Source: Aurelia coerulea (taxonomy: Eukaryota; Cnidaria; Scyphozoa; Semaeostomeae; Ulmaridae). From it: a stretch of DNA of 64,000 bases. Positions 22,701-32,723 of this stretch are shown here, piece by piece. The position numbers were made by a program, and so were the translations under genes. The stretch is from assembly GCA_039566865.1 (NCBI GenBank), contig CM076955.1, forward strand, positions 16,909,501-16,973,500, read 5' to 3'. Each line of letters opens with the position of its first letter. Position 1 is the stretch's first letter. The notes beneath the pieces were generated by a model. It saw only the letters and a list, made by a program, of their open reading frames with translations, made no database searches and was not told the origin of the DNA.

Positions 22701-25066
22701 GAACAGAAAATTAGGTAACGAACGTTCAAATTCGTTATATTTGAATGGTCTGCGAAATTGTTGTCCGCGTTTTAGATTTTACTAGTGTGAAATTCTGAAA
22801 CGCGGATGAGAAAACCGGGGACCATTGTTCTCGTTTGATCCGCGTGTCCGTGGTTTAGACCTGGCCCAACCCATATCTAGGCCCATCTCGAAAAAAATAA
22901 CCTTTGTCCTTTGAAGAATGAAGATTGGTGTCCAAAATCAAGTCATTTCTTATTTTTTGCTGCACTTTCGTAAAGATGATAGCAAAGATACTTTATTTCT
23001 TCATTAAAAGCCATGTATAGCTTTCCCTACAAATAACTGGCCTATCCGACGAATTCCACAAGAGGGAGTTCCAGGTTATTGATTTTTGCACAAGGCGAAA
23101 ATCAATAACGTGGAACACCAGATTGCGCAATTTAAGTTCGGCGGAAGTTTTGCGCTCTGCATTTTGACCTGGCTCTTCTATGGGACATAACTCACCATCT
23201 GCAGTTTTAGCTTTCCTGGATGTCTTGTGTCCATCAGCTTTACCAAGCTTCAGACCAACATTTGCTCCATTCACATAAATGGAGAATCCTTTCTCTCTCT
23301 GCTCTAGTTCCTTTTGCTTTTTATCCTTCGTTTTCAGTTTCTTCAGAAGTCTACAAGAAACAGCATACTATGACAATGGTGTTAAGAATGTCTTTTGAAC
23401 ATGCTGTGTCAGCTTTCAAAAAAGTACGCACATTAAGATTATGTGGTTGGGATTCTCAAAATATCAACACTTGATTTAACATTTTGTTTTTGCTGGATCT
23501 TGTGAAGAGTTCTTATGGAGAAAATGCAAACTGTTACAACAATTGTCTGTATTTCTTTAAATTTGTATTAAATTTATATTTAAATTATATGTTCATAGGT
23601 ATCGCTATTGATAGACTGGTGGACGCTATAACTACAACTCATGGCCATACGCTTCCAGAAACGGACATGGCCTAAACCACCTGCTTTTTTTCTCAAAACC
23701 ACCAACCCTAAAACACCGCAAAAAGTGGGTTTCCTGAAGTGCTACACTGCGAAACAAGCTATCAATACTTAGATGAATGTTTCTTTGAGCTATTAAAGCA
23801 AAAAACTCCTACCTATGAGTGATATTTTGGTTGTTTGGGGTGCAAAAGATCTCATAAATTCACTCGCTACTTTGAGATTGTGATCATTGCAGCAGTTCAG
23901 TTGAACGCATTGTTCAAACGTGTTTGTTTCCTTGGCGGGAAGTTTCAATTGAAGAAGAATCAGCCAATCCCATCGAGTTATATGTCAAGTCTTGCATCCT
24001 GATTGGTCCAGGAACAGAATTGTTCCTGGTAGGAATTTTTTTGCCGTTTTGAGAAGAATTTGGCCATAAGGCCCTCACTGGAGCGCCAACAACAACATCA
24101 ATTCACTTCAATGAGATGAGAGCAAGTTGAGGGTCCTTGTGTAGTGAGGCTAAGCCATATCTAACATAGAATTCTCAGGCAAGAAAACCATGTACTAATT
24201 TGCACAGGCCTGTAATGTAGCAACTGAAGAAGCTTACAATTCATTATTTAATCTGAAACTATAATCGACAAAAAAAGCCACAAATACCTGTTTCTTTGTT
24301 GGAGAAGCAATAGGTATTCTTCATATCCTGAAGGGATTTCTTCCTTCTGGATGCCATCTGATTGGTCCTAGAAAAAGAGATTCATCATCAATCATCATCA
24401 ATGATTTTTTCTATATCCAGATAAAATTCTTATAATACAGGTTACTACTTGCTCTACATATTGATACGATACAACTATACAACACTACATGGGCGATAAC
24501 ATTAGGAGCAAAATGGCGTGACTACTCCATGGTCTACATATAACAAAAACAATGCATGCGCACCAGACAGGAATCTTTTGAAAAATCTGGAGAGAAGTTT
24601 TGTATACGATTGATGAACCTATTTTGTAGCTATCGTTTCTGTTAAATTTTCAGTGCATGGAAGATCTTCCATATGCATTACAAAGTGTTTAGTTTGTACA
24701 GCATTAATTTCAAATTGCACAGCAAAAAGATTCCATCCAGGCACAACAAGCACACCAAGAATCATTTGATCAAAGCTAATGGCAGCAGCAGCACTGCCCT
24801 GAAAATTGTGGATGCTAACAAACAATCTATTCCATTCAAAATGACATGCTAATTTCTTTCAAAAGACAACGGTAGTGAGCTAACTCTACTGTCACCGTGA
24901 AGGTTTATTCGCTGTGCTATATAGGAGGAGGAGGGCCTATTTAGGCCCAGCCCAACAAACAAAGGCAAATGCATTTTTTGGAAGGCCAGGCCTCATGGTT
25001 GATTGAACTTTGCTCTGGTTTGAAGAAAGCTAAACCAACCCTTACCAAGTCACCTCTTCCAGCCAT
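16703..25066 (-). CDS. KATNIP: Katanin-interacting protein (KATNIP/KIAA0556-like), N-terminal exons only
   Basis: Minus-strand exons join in phase. 24357-24288 encodes EEYLLLLQQRNR. 23350-23196 encodes LLKKLKTKDKK, then GFSIYVNGANVGLKLG. 21663-21609 encodes ESNNREELTLEEATVFE. 16757-16703 encodes SRAWTAPSKQARRGWGK. All have AG acceptors and GT donors. Their order matches the start of vertebrate KATNIP (LLQQRNR, GFSVYVNGAN, RTAPSK..RRGW), a ciliary-base protein that binds katanin and microtubules. A possible start exon, 25066-25046 (MAGRGDL then GTAAGG), is out of phase with the next known exon, so a small exon of 3n+1 nt is missing. No later exon was found, so the gene should continue left of the window. 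Confidence 0.68.
16795..17413. mobile_element. Foldback Mutator-like MITE, family A copy 1
   Basis: Almost the whole element is two inverted arms of about 250-270 bp. The ends read AACAAGGACAGATAACG and its mirror TTATCTGTCCTTGTT, and both arms contain AAAGAAGAAGGATATAT next to a palindromic centre. Relatives lie at 31902-32500, 38136-38372, 40208-40726 and 54139-54756, two of which have perfect 9-bp duplications. No clear duplication is seen here. Confidence 0.78.
17414..18475. other. KATNIP intron sequence, no gene
   Basis: Nothing is recognised apart from a short CAACAACAACGACGACGA microsatellite at about 17672-17703 and a mariner-like end ATACACCCGGTAG near 18420. Confidence 0.4.
18476..18640 (-). 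pseudogene. LINE 3' tail (RT C-terminus), minus strand
   Basis: The minus-strand frame reads GPQIWNCLPNGLKSAENLNS, then FKTMIKKWDGPTCKCNTC and a stop at 18478-18476. This is the C-terminal signature of RTE/CR1-like LINE proteins. Nothing upstream of it survives. Confidence 0.7.
18735..21600. mobile_element. Large foldback element, about 2.87 kb
   Basis: Arms of roughly 0.9 kb (about 18735-19680 and 20480-21600) are inverted copies. Outer ends carry TAGCATAGGTTCCAAATCTT and its mirror. The copies diverge by only a few percent near the centre (for example 19137-19616 against 20556-21035). The unpaired centre (19680-20480) is non-coding. No transposase frame exists. Related end sequences occur at 50315-50482 and 55016-55484. 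Confidence 0.8.
21664..23195. other. KATNIP intron, non-coding
   Basis: Between two supported KATNIP exons. No RNA, repeat family or transposon end was recognised. Confidence 0.45.
23351..24287. other. KATNIP intron, non-coding
   Basis: Between two supported KATNIP exons. It contains short open frames only and no recognised element. Confidence 0.45.
24358..25045. other. KATNIP 5' intron, with one unexplained minus-strand frame
   Basis: A missing small KATNIP exon should lie here. The minus-strand frame within 24825-24619 follows an acceptor-like TTTTCAG and stays open for about 60 codons, but its sequence matches nothing I know and does not fit KATNIP. Confidence 0.35.
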
Positions 25067-25228
25067 CTTGCATAAAAGCTGCTTTCAGCTTCAAATGGAT
25101 CTATCTTTGCTTTCAACCATCATTACTTTTGAGTCGTTGTTGGCCTAAAGTCATTCATCTGTGTGCCGCCATTTTCTAATTTGAAAATATAAATCGAATG
25201 CGCATGCGCGGATCAAATCATAACAAAT
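25067..25228. promoter_or_regulatory. Bidirectional promoter with NRF1-type palindrome
   Basis: The possible KATNIP start (minus, 25066) and a plus-strand ATG (25229) are 162 bp apart. Between them TGCGCATGCGCG lies at 25199-25210, matching the NRF1 consensus YGCGCAYGCGCR. NRF1 palindromes are common in animal bidirectional promoters of housekeeping and ciliary genes. The start sites themselves are inferred from ATG plus splice donor only. Confidence 0.55.
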
Positions 25229-25251
25229 ATGGCGGATGTAGCTAGGTATAG
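25229..25251 (+). CDS. Candidate first exon, possibly of the KLHDC9-like gene
   Basis: ATGGCGGATGTAGCTAGG is followed by TATAG and the strong donor GTAAGT. The exon would encode MADVARY plus two bases. It joins in frame to the kelch exon if the acceptor at 28623 (or 28620) is used, but out of frame with the pyrimidine-rich acceptor at 28595. It could equally be a 5' leader exon with a short upstream reading frame. Confidence 0.4.
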
Positions 25252-25769
25252 GTAAGTAAATTTTAAGATGGTAAGTTGTTGTGGAAAGTAATACAACATT
25301 GGAAGCTTGTTACCCTGGGTACCAGAGCCAGAAAATAAAAAACCAAGAAATATGAAAATGTTTGACTCTGGCATGCAGGGTAGTAGCTTGTGAGCAACTA
25401 CTGAGTTGCAACAACGAACAGCAATCCAAGCCTATGACTATGTATAATACTTAACAGATGTGTTGAGACTGCTGGTCGTAAGACAATGCGATAATTAAAA
25501 AATATTATACGGAGCGCTGTTGGTCACCTTCCTACACATTGTAGTTTGAAACAGTATATTTCATGTCAATGGGGCTTTGCATGAATCAACTTTCGATCTC
25601 GCAAATCATATTCATCATACTCATCGGCATTATATTCATATCGTACATCTGAGATTTTTTAGCTCAGACTCCTAACTTTTGTTTTTGACTCTGTCAACAA
25701 AACTTCACCTAGTTGCTTGCATAACTTCTTCTTATTCAGTTCATCTGTTCATCAGTATTCCACAAGACA

Positions 25770-25955
25770 GGCCAGTCAAGGTGATTTATATCTGTCACAA
25801 AAAACAGTCTTCAATATGGTCTAAAGTCAATACGATATCTTGGTGCTGGTGCTAAACTCTGGAATTCTTTGCCTGTGGAACTCCGTAGCGCTCCATCTAA
25901 AGTATCATTTAAAAGGCAAATAAAAATTTACTCATTGAACAAGGTTAACCAATGA
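25770..25955 (+). pseudogene. LINE 3' tail (RT C-terminus)
   Basis: The plus-strand frame reads NSLQYGLKSIRYLGAGAKLW, then NSLPVELRSAPSKVSFKRQI and a stop at 25953-25955. This is the conserved C-terminus of CR1/Jockey-like LINEs. Confidence 0.75.
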
Positions 25956-26016
25956 ATCTCACCTATTTCTTTAATTTAATAATTTCACAATTAATTCTTG
26001 CTTCAGTTAAAAATAA

Positions 26017-27120
26017 GGGCAAGTGTAAAACGCAGGTTTGCAGGTTGGTATAACGCAGGCTTGCAGGTTGGTAAAACGCAGGTTTCAGGCCAAAAGGCTG
26101 TGGCTAGAGGCAAGGGGCCTGCTATTAGTGACCAATCATTTAAATGGGTTTTCTAGAACAACACACGATATTGAGTCCATGTAGATGCCCTCTGCAATAA
26201 ATAGGGCAGCTATAGATTATTCAAACTCAAAACAATCATGCTCGACAAGAAAATCATAAGAAGTGGGTACACAATTAAAAGTACTGCTACAAAAACCTAG
26301 AGTCGGGGTTCTTAAAGGCAAATATCAGAAAGAAGGAGACTTGGAAAAGAATGGAACAGATCAACGATCTCTCGGTATTTTACAGAAATGGAGGAAGTAA
26401 CCAATGTTTGTGATTATATTGTTGTTCATGGATTATTTTCTTGGTCATTGGTTGGACTAGCAAAGCACACCCATTTTTATTCATTCCATTGTTCACATTA
26501 GGCAAGCATAATTCATTTTCATTCAGTTCTGAAGTTTTTAAAAACAAATGACTTGAGGAAAAATTGGAGTTCTATGAACAGGAAAAAGAAACTGACAAAC
26601 GGCACTGTTCCTTTAGCCTTATTTGTTACTGCTTGGGTCTAGATTGTGTAATAGAATACAATGTGATACAAGACAGGACAGTAGGCTATTTGTATATCTA
26701 ATGATCTGATGTTTATATCAGGTCATGCATTTAAAATTCTCACTATTTTAATACTCACAAGTCCCAAGGAGTTTCAGAAAAGAAATTTGCATTGTTTACC
26801 ATGTTGCCCTTTTAAATATTACACAACAACGTCTTAGGAGATCATGCCACTGTTGTGAAGAAACCTCTGAATGCATTCCAGTAATATTACCTTATTTTAA
26901 TTCAAACAAAACAAAATGAGTCAATCTGCCAGCAAAAGTCCTTGGTTTCCATCATTCATTCCAATATTATGCCTTTGGAATGAGAATTTTGAATATAACC
27001 AGAAGTTTAAAATAGTAGGCACCTTGCCTCTAGCCACAGCCCTTTGGCCTGAAACCTGCGTTTTACCAACCTGCAAGCCTGCGTTTTACCAACCTGCAAA
27101 CCTGCGTTTTACACTTGCCG
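26017..27120. mobile_element. Mutator-like MITE with repeat-bearing TIRs, 1104 bp
   Basis: A perfect 9-bp duplication TAAAAATAA flanks it (26008-26016 and 27121-27129). The roughly 105-bp TIRs begin GGGCAAGTGTAAAACGCAGG and each contains three tandem units around AACGCAGGTTTGCAGGTTGG, then GGCTGTGGCTAGAGGCAAGG. The 9-bp duplication places it with Mutator-like elements. The interior, including an open frame at 26916-27275, has no recognisable gene. Confidence 0.88.
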
Positions 27121-27129
27121 TAAAAATAA

Positions 27130-28595
27130 TGTGGCCCCTCAGAGCTGAGAACAATCACAAATATAAAATTTGCCAGTTGCCAGATACCAATGGCAGTGTT
27201 CTCTCATCACCGGGGCCAAAGTTTGGGATTTCAAATGCACTGGTCAAATGTGCACTCCCGCAGCAACCGAAATAGTTGGGGGTTAGAGAAAAATGTTTAG
27301 ATTTTTTCTCCACAAACCAGTGCACTCAATGTCCATGGCAGAGACAGACATCCCTGTCATGAAATGAAGGAGCATGGTACGATTTTAGGTTAGGTTGTGG
27401 GTGGGCGGGTGAAAGGAATCGCAAAACCTTACGAAATGCCAGATCTTTACCACGCCTTTCTGCTTTGGCTTCAATGTCCAAATGCGAAGGCAACTTGATA
27501 CAATTTTGGCTTTTAAACTGAATGTGAAAACCAAATCGAAAGATTTCCAAATCTATTGTCTACAAAACGCATACTGCGAAAGATTGACTGCTTTGTTGGT
27601 CAACCTATTTCTACGCTTCTGGTAAAAGTATTCTTTTGAAAACCAGCCAAATGCGAGGCTAGCAGTGTTCCAAATAACTCAAAAAGTGAATAAACAATCT
27701 TCTGGGAATTGAGTGATACGTGTTTTTACGCATGTAACAACGAACCAATTTACGAATCACCAAGCACAAAGACTGATTGCTGAAAATTTTTCGTTTGCAA
27801 AAACAACAAGGCGCAATGCATGCAGCGTGCTAGATTATTAGAAAAGTGATCGAATAAAAAGATCTGCTGATAATTGAGTGATACGTGTAGTTACCCATGT
27901 CATAAACAAAATGAATCGTAATCAAGGTTGTGGGACACCTTTTATAAGCAAACGCTCGCAGCATCTTCCGCGAATTAACTGGGATATAAAATTTCATTCT
28001 TATCCCTATCTATGATATGAATGTGCTATGGGGCCTGTGTGCTGGGATTGGTGGATGGTCCTGTGTTGGGTTGGCTGTCATCTTTTGTGGGATGGTGGCC
28101 TACCTGGTGTGGGCTTGTCTGCGCATTTAGGTACATGGGCTTCATAGCATGATGAAATGCAATTCCGTCTACTTTTTAGGATTTAAATTCATCTAAAGTT
28201 AATAGAGAATATCTTAGGATACGGCAGGGGGGGGGGCTCTCTCCTCGATTAGTTTACCTACTGAGAGATTCCCTGCATACAATTTATCTTCTTCGTTTTG
28301 TATTTGCACAATGTATTAATTTCTTGTATTACTGTAATTTTTTTTCTAGTTGTTTCTTAGCATAGTTATTTTACTAAATTGTATGTAGTGGAATTTAAAA
28401 TATGAAAACTGAAACTGAAACTGAAACGTACAGCATCATATCGTTCATCAAGCACGGCCTCATATTCATGCACGGCATCATATCGTACGACCAGGAACCT
28501 CGAAGAGAGAAGGAAGGTTTGGGGTCTTCTTCCCCGGGGAAGGCCCTCCTACAAGCTTGAAAAGATCAGTTACAATCTTCATTCTTCATTTACAG
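27130..28595. other. Non-coding stretch upstream of the kelch gene
   Basis: If the first exon at 25229-25251 is right, this is its intron. No transposon ends or genes are recognised; a short (GAAACT)n run lies at about 28404-28430. Confidence 0.4.
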
Positions 28596-28684
28596 GTTAC
28601 ATAAAAATCAACTGGCAAAGCAGGAAAAACACGAATATTGCTTTGTCACACGAAACCAATAAATTATGGTTCTTCAACGATTTC

Positions 28685-29746
28685 ATGCTATTTGGTAGTT
28701 GGAGACCAATGATGATATCCATTGAATTATCAGTGACTGGAGCTCCCCCTTCACCGCGATCATTTCATGCAAGCACGGCCGTCGGAGAAGGTATTTACAT
28801 CCATGGTGGTCTTGACAATGACAACCACATATTATCTAGCATGTACAGATTTGATACGAATAATAAGCAATGGACAAGGTTAGAGGCTGAGGCTCGTAGT
28901 TCTAACCACTGCCAAAAGCCAAGCGGTTTAGGATCTTTGCAACCGTGCGAGGAACCATGTCTGAGTCATCATTGTGCAATTAATTGCAAGAATGAATATA
29001 TCGTACTTATTGGAGGTTGGAACGGAAAGAAACGAACATCTGGGGTATTCGTTTGTGAGATTTCTAACCTGAATTGGTACGCTATGGATATTTTCGGAGA
29101 GATTCCGGTCGGATTAAGCTCCCATACTGCAAACTCTATTTCTGAAATGGAGATCCTGATGGTCGGTAGAGAAGGTGGTATTCATACTCAGCGACGCAGT
29201 GGTGATGCTTTTGTGCTTAGTCTACGTACCGGCGAATATCGCCAAGCAGCCTATGGCGTCGATTCTCGATCCGGCCATGCGGCCTGTGTCGTAAAGTATG
29301 GCACAGAGAGAGGATATAAGTTGTTTGTCTACAGTGGCCGCAAAACAGGTCGTCAATATAGTGTTATCGGCTGCTGGTCAAAGAAGCATGGACCCAGTAA
29401 CATTGGTAGTCAAGTTTTCACAGACGGGATCCAAAAATTATTGCAGAGATCTGCACGAGTTGATACGCCAGAAGGAAGGCAAAATTGTCGAGCAATTTGC
29501 GTCAATGATAGATTTGTTGTTATCTATGGTGGGCAGTTATGGAAAGCAAGAGACTATGTTACATCAGACGTGATAGTTTATGATTGTAAAGATTTTCATT
29601 GGTATAAAATGCCGCAGGATTCACATGTACCAAAATTGGTTGGATTTTCCATGGATATTGGTAGTGATGGGAATTGCTACGTTTTTGGAGGTAGTGATGG
29701 TAAAAGGTGCAGCCAACGGATTTGGACTCTTGATGTAGCCTCGTAA
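28685..29746 (+). CDS. KLHDC9: Kelch domain-containing protein 9-like (KLHDC9)
   Basis: One large exon encodes about 353 residues from the ATG at 28685. The frame is open further back to an AG acceptor at 28595, and the first 5' codons are uncertain. Kelch blades are visible: RSFHASTAVGEGIYIHGGL, CKNEYIVLIGGWNGKK, GLSSHTANS, RFVVIYGGQLWKARD and NCYVFGGSDGKR. The diagnostic VGREGGIHTQRR segment is shared with vertebrate KLHDC9. Length fits the 349-residue human protein. It should form a beta-propeller for protein binding; the partner is unknown. AATAAA at 29766-29771 follows the stop by 20 bases. Confidence 0.84.
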   Translation: MLFGSWRPMMISIELSVTGAPPSPRSFHASTAVGEGIYIHGGLDNDNHILSSMYRFDTNNKQWTRLEAEARSSNHCQKPSGLGSLQPCEEPCLSHHCAINCKNEYIVLIGGWNGKKRTSGVFVCEISNLNWYAMDIFGEIPVGLSSHTANSISEMEILMVGREGGIHTQRRSGDAFVLSLRTGEYRQAAYGVDSRSGHAACVVKYGTERGYKLFVYSGRKTGRQYSVIGCWSKKHGPSNIGSQVFTDGIQKLLQRSARVDTPEGRQNCRAICVNDRFVVIYGGQLWKARDYVTSDVIVYDCKDFHWYKMPQDSHVPKLVGFSMDIGSDGNCYVFGGSDGKRCSQRIWTLDVAS

Positions 29747-29765
29747 AATTTTCCAGAAATAGAGA

Positions 29766-29771
29766 AATAAA
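29766..29771 (+). terminator. Poly(A) signal AATAAA of KLHDC9-like gene
   Basis: A canonical hexamer 20 nt after the stop codon at 29744-29746, in AT-rich sequence. Confidence 0.6.
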
Positions 29772-29884
29772 ATTATTCTGTTTCTAAGAAGACTATTTTG
29801 TCTCACTGACACTTTTTTGGGATTAATCTTTTCTTTAACCATAATTGTGTTTTTGTTTATTTGCCATTTAATTTTTAACACTCA

Positions 29885-29940
29885 CATTTACATTGTTAAT
29901 TTTGATAATTTTGTTAATTTTGTTAATTTTGTTAAAATAA
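29885..29940. repeat. Short tandem repeat (TTTTGTTAA)n
   Basis: Five or so units of TTAATTTTG with one variant (TTGATAATTTTG) run between KLHDC9 and the next element. Confidence 0.7.
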
Positions 29941-30788
29941 ATCAACGGAGCTAAGTAGAGGCAATCTATAAATAGGACAAAGAAAACTCCTACGCACGTC
30001 ATTGTTCCTCTTGCTAAACAATATCCACGAACATCTCGAAATCATCAAATACAATAGGCTAATAATAGAATACCCAGACTCCTTCCGCGCGGGGCTTTTA
30101 TCTTCGTTGATTCTCTTTAATTCAATTTTTACACAGCAATCTTTTCTTTGCAAATGGAAATTTCAAGTTCGTTCAAAATTGCAATTTTTATTCTTACATG
30201 TCTTTGTTTCAAATGTCAGAGATCGATATTGACTCTGGGTGGCATGCCGTACCCCCGTCATATCTAACCGGCATTTCTTCTGAGGTAAAATGGAGTATCT
30301 AGTGTAAATTTGTGTTAATTTTTTCGTTGTCTCTGGTGGTACATGGACAACGCTATCTGAGCAAGCAAGAAGAGGTTGGTGGAGGACTGTGTAGTTTGGC
30401 TTTTGCCTTAAGTGTAGTGCAGTGGACCACAACTTTGAAATGGCATTTATGTTCCCGGATATGCTGCCTTTTGCTTTCCTTTGCATAAGCTCTGAAGTTT
30501 GCATTTATTTTTACGTTTTTACAGTGTCATTATAGATTGTCTTCATCAGGTTTACACCGCACACAACAATCCTTCTCAGACAGAATATTTTGACTTCAAC
30601 AAAAAAGATGAAGTTTTATTGTTTCAGCCAGTTTTCCTGACTTTTTTTATATGCTGTAGGGGCAAAAATTCTGCATCGATTAGTGTGAATAGGCGTTTGG
30701 TATCATTTCTGCATAGATAGAACATGCTGACTTGACTAATAGTGTTCTTAAGTTTCACAAAATCGTCTTCGTGACGTCACAAGTAACT

Positions 30789-31216
30789 CCCAGGGGGGGG
30801 GTACTCCCTACCTTTCAATACGGGGGGGGGGGTCCGTGCCACTTTTTCTTTGCTGACCCCTAAATATTAAGCCTAATGATTTGGGGACCCCAAATATTGA
30901 GTCTAATGTTTTGGAGACCCCAAATATTGTTATCTATTTCTGGGGCCCCTTACATGTTTTTGAATGATTTCAATTTGAGCCTCTTGATTTTTCTCAGTTT
31001 TTGAATAATACCAAAGCATTTATTTCGTGATTCGCAACTTCAGGGCCAAATTGCAGGATTCTTCCTTTCCTCAGATTTGTTGACCCCAAATATTCAATTG
31101 TTGTCCATGTTGTAATTCACAGACCCCAAATATTGATTTGATGTAAAATTTCGGACCCCAAATATTGGCACGGACCCCCCCCCCGTACTGAAAGTCAATG
31201 AGTACCCCCCCCTGGG
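30789..31216. mobile_element. Poly-G TIR element, hAT-type, copy 1
   Basis: TIRs CCCAGGGGGGGGGTACTC and GAGTACCCCCCCCTGGG are flanked by a perfect 8-bp duplication AAGTAACT (30781-30788 and 31217-31224), the length typical of hAT elements. Inside, GACCCCAAATATTG phrases recur six or more times at irregular spacing. It is non-coding. Confidence 0.85.
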
Positions 31217-31480
31217 AAGTAACTGCTGCATAATTCGCAGATCAAATCAAAGTGTCAAAGTGACTTAGGGACCGATCATTAAGCATCTGCTAGGGTGGGC
31301 CGAAGGGAAAATCGATTTTTTCTCAAAAAATTTGGTGGCCCAGCCTGAAAAAAGGAAAAAATCTCGTGACCCAACACCCAAGACAAAGGAAAATTGTAGG
31401 AAAATTTCTCATGACCCATTTTATGTCGTGCGCTGTAACAAAGAAATATCTCTAACAAGAAAGTGGAGATTAACTCTCGT

Positions 31481-31974
31481 TTCTGTGTGTAAGAAACTTC
31501 AATGCTAACGGAATTATATAAAATTCTCTTTGAAACATGTTACATGGGCTATTAACAGTGTCGCAATTTGGTGATTTACATCTTGTACAAATATTTATAA
31601 ATTGCCCAAAAGCAAGCACATCTATCAGAATTTGAAGAGGACTAACGACTAGCTAACAAGGGCAGATTTTGTAATACAATAGCATGAATTGCTTTAGTTG
31701 ACACCTCAATTCAAAGCGATTAGCGATTTCTGTGTGTAAGAAACTTCAATGCTAACGGAATTATATAAAATTCTCTTTGAAACATGTTACATGGGCTATT
31801 AACAGTGTCGCAATTTGGTGATTTACATCTTGTACAAATATTTATAAATTGCCCAAAAGCAAGCACATCTATCAGAATTTGAAGAGGACTAACGACTAGC
31901 TAACAAGGGCAGATTTTGTAATACAATAGCATGAATTGCTTTAGTTGACACCTCAATTCAAAGCGATTAGCGAT
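31481..31974. repeat. Tandem duplication, 247-bp unit, two copies
   Basis: Unit 31481-31727 is repeated almost exactly at 31728-31974, starting TTCTGTGTGTAAGAAACTTC. Each unit includes the 9-bp target site and the first part of the foldback element that is completed at 31902-32500. The duplication therefore came after the insertion. Confidence 0.88.
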
Positions 31975-32500
31975 TGCAGACAAAGGAAACTCTCTCAACC
32001 AGCAATTCAAAACAAACAAAGCCGCAAAAGTTTCTTTGAAACCCAGGTAGCTAGCTCGCTCGCTGTGCATTCCAGAAATTATTTTTAAGGGCAAACTTGA
32101 GCATAGATCAAAAGAAGAAGGATGCATCTACACATCTACCGCGGGTATTTTATTTGTTTCGTTCAAAAGCCGTTTAGGAGGCGATTCAATTCTCTTAGTT
32201 TTTTGGGTGTTATCAAAACATTTACTGCTCAGTTTCTGGACCAAAGAAATGAAATGCCCGCGGCAGATGTGTAGATATATCCTTCTTCTTTCGATCTATG
32301 CTCATGTTTGCCCTTAAAAATAACTTCTGGAATGCACAGCAAGCGAGCTAGCTACCTGGGTTTCAGAGAAAGATTTGCTGCTTTGTTTGTTTTGGATTAC
32401 TGGTTGAGAGAATTTCCTTTGTCTGTGATCGCTAATCGCTTTGAATTGAGGTGTCAACAAAAGCAACTCGTGCTATTGTATTACAAAATCTGCCCTTGTT
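31902..32500. mobile_element. Foldback Mutator-like MITE, family A copy 2
   Basis: Inverted arms end in AACAAGGGCAGATTTTGTAA and its mirror. A perfect 9-bp duplication CGACTAGCT lies at 31893-31901 and 32501-32509. The arms share AAAGAAGAAGGAT with other family A copies. An extra left end sits at 31655 through the tandem duplication. Confidence 0.87.
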
Positions 32501-32723
32501 CGACTAGCTACAAAGAAGATATACTGTTTTTGAGTTTTATCGTCTAAAAGGTATTGTATTATGGTTGAGAAAGTCATGTTGTAATGAATTTAGCGACAAA
32601 CTTGCCAAATCAAGCGCACAGGATTACAACAAAAACAAAATCTGCCAAATCAGCGAAAAATTTAGCCTCGTTATGATATGCTGAATTTTGGCGGGAAATG
32701 AAAAAAGATGATTGCTTGGGAAA

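Noticed and set aside
24100..24420. CATCATCAATCATCATCAAT as a possible direct-repeat array
   Set aside because: Only a short microsatellite; no spacer structure, and CRISPR arrays are not expected in an animal genome.
26916..27275. 119-codon plus-strand frame
   Set aside because: It overlaps the right TIR of the 26017-27120 element, and its middle is only the translated tandem repeat.
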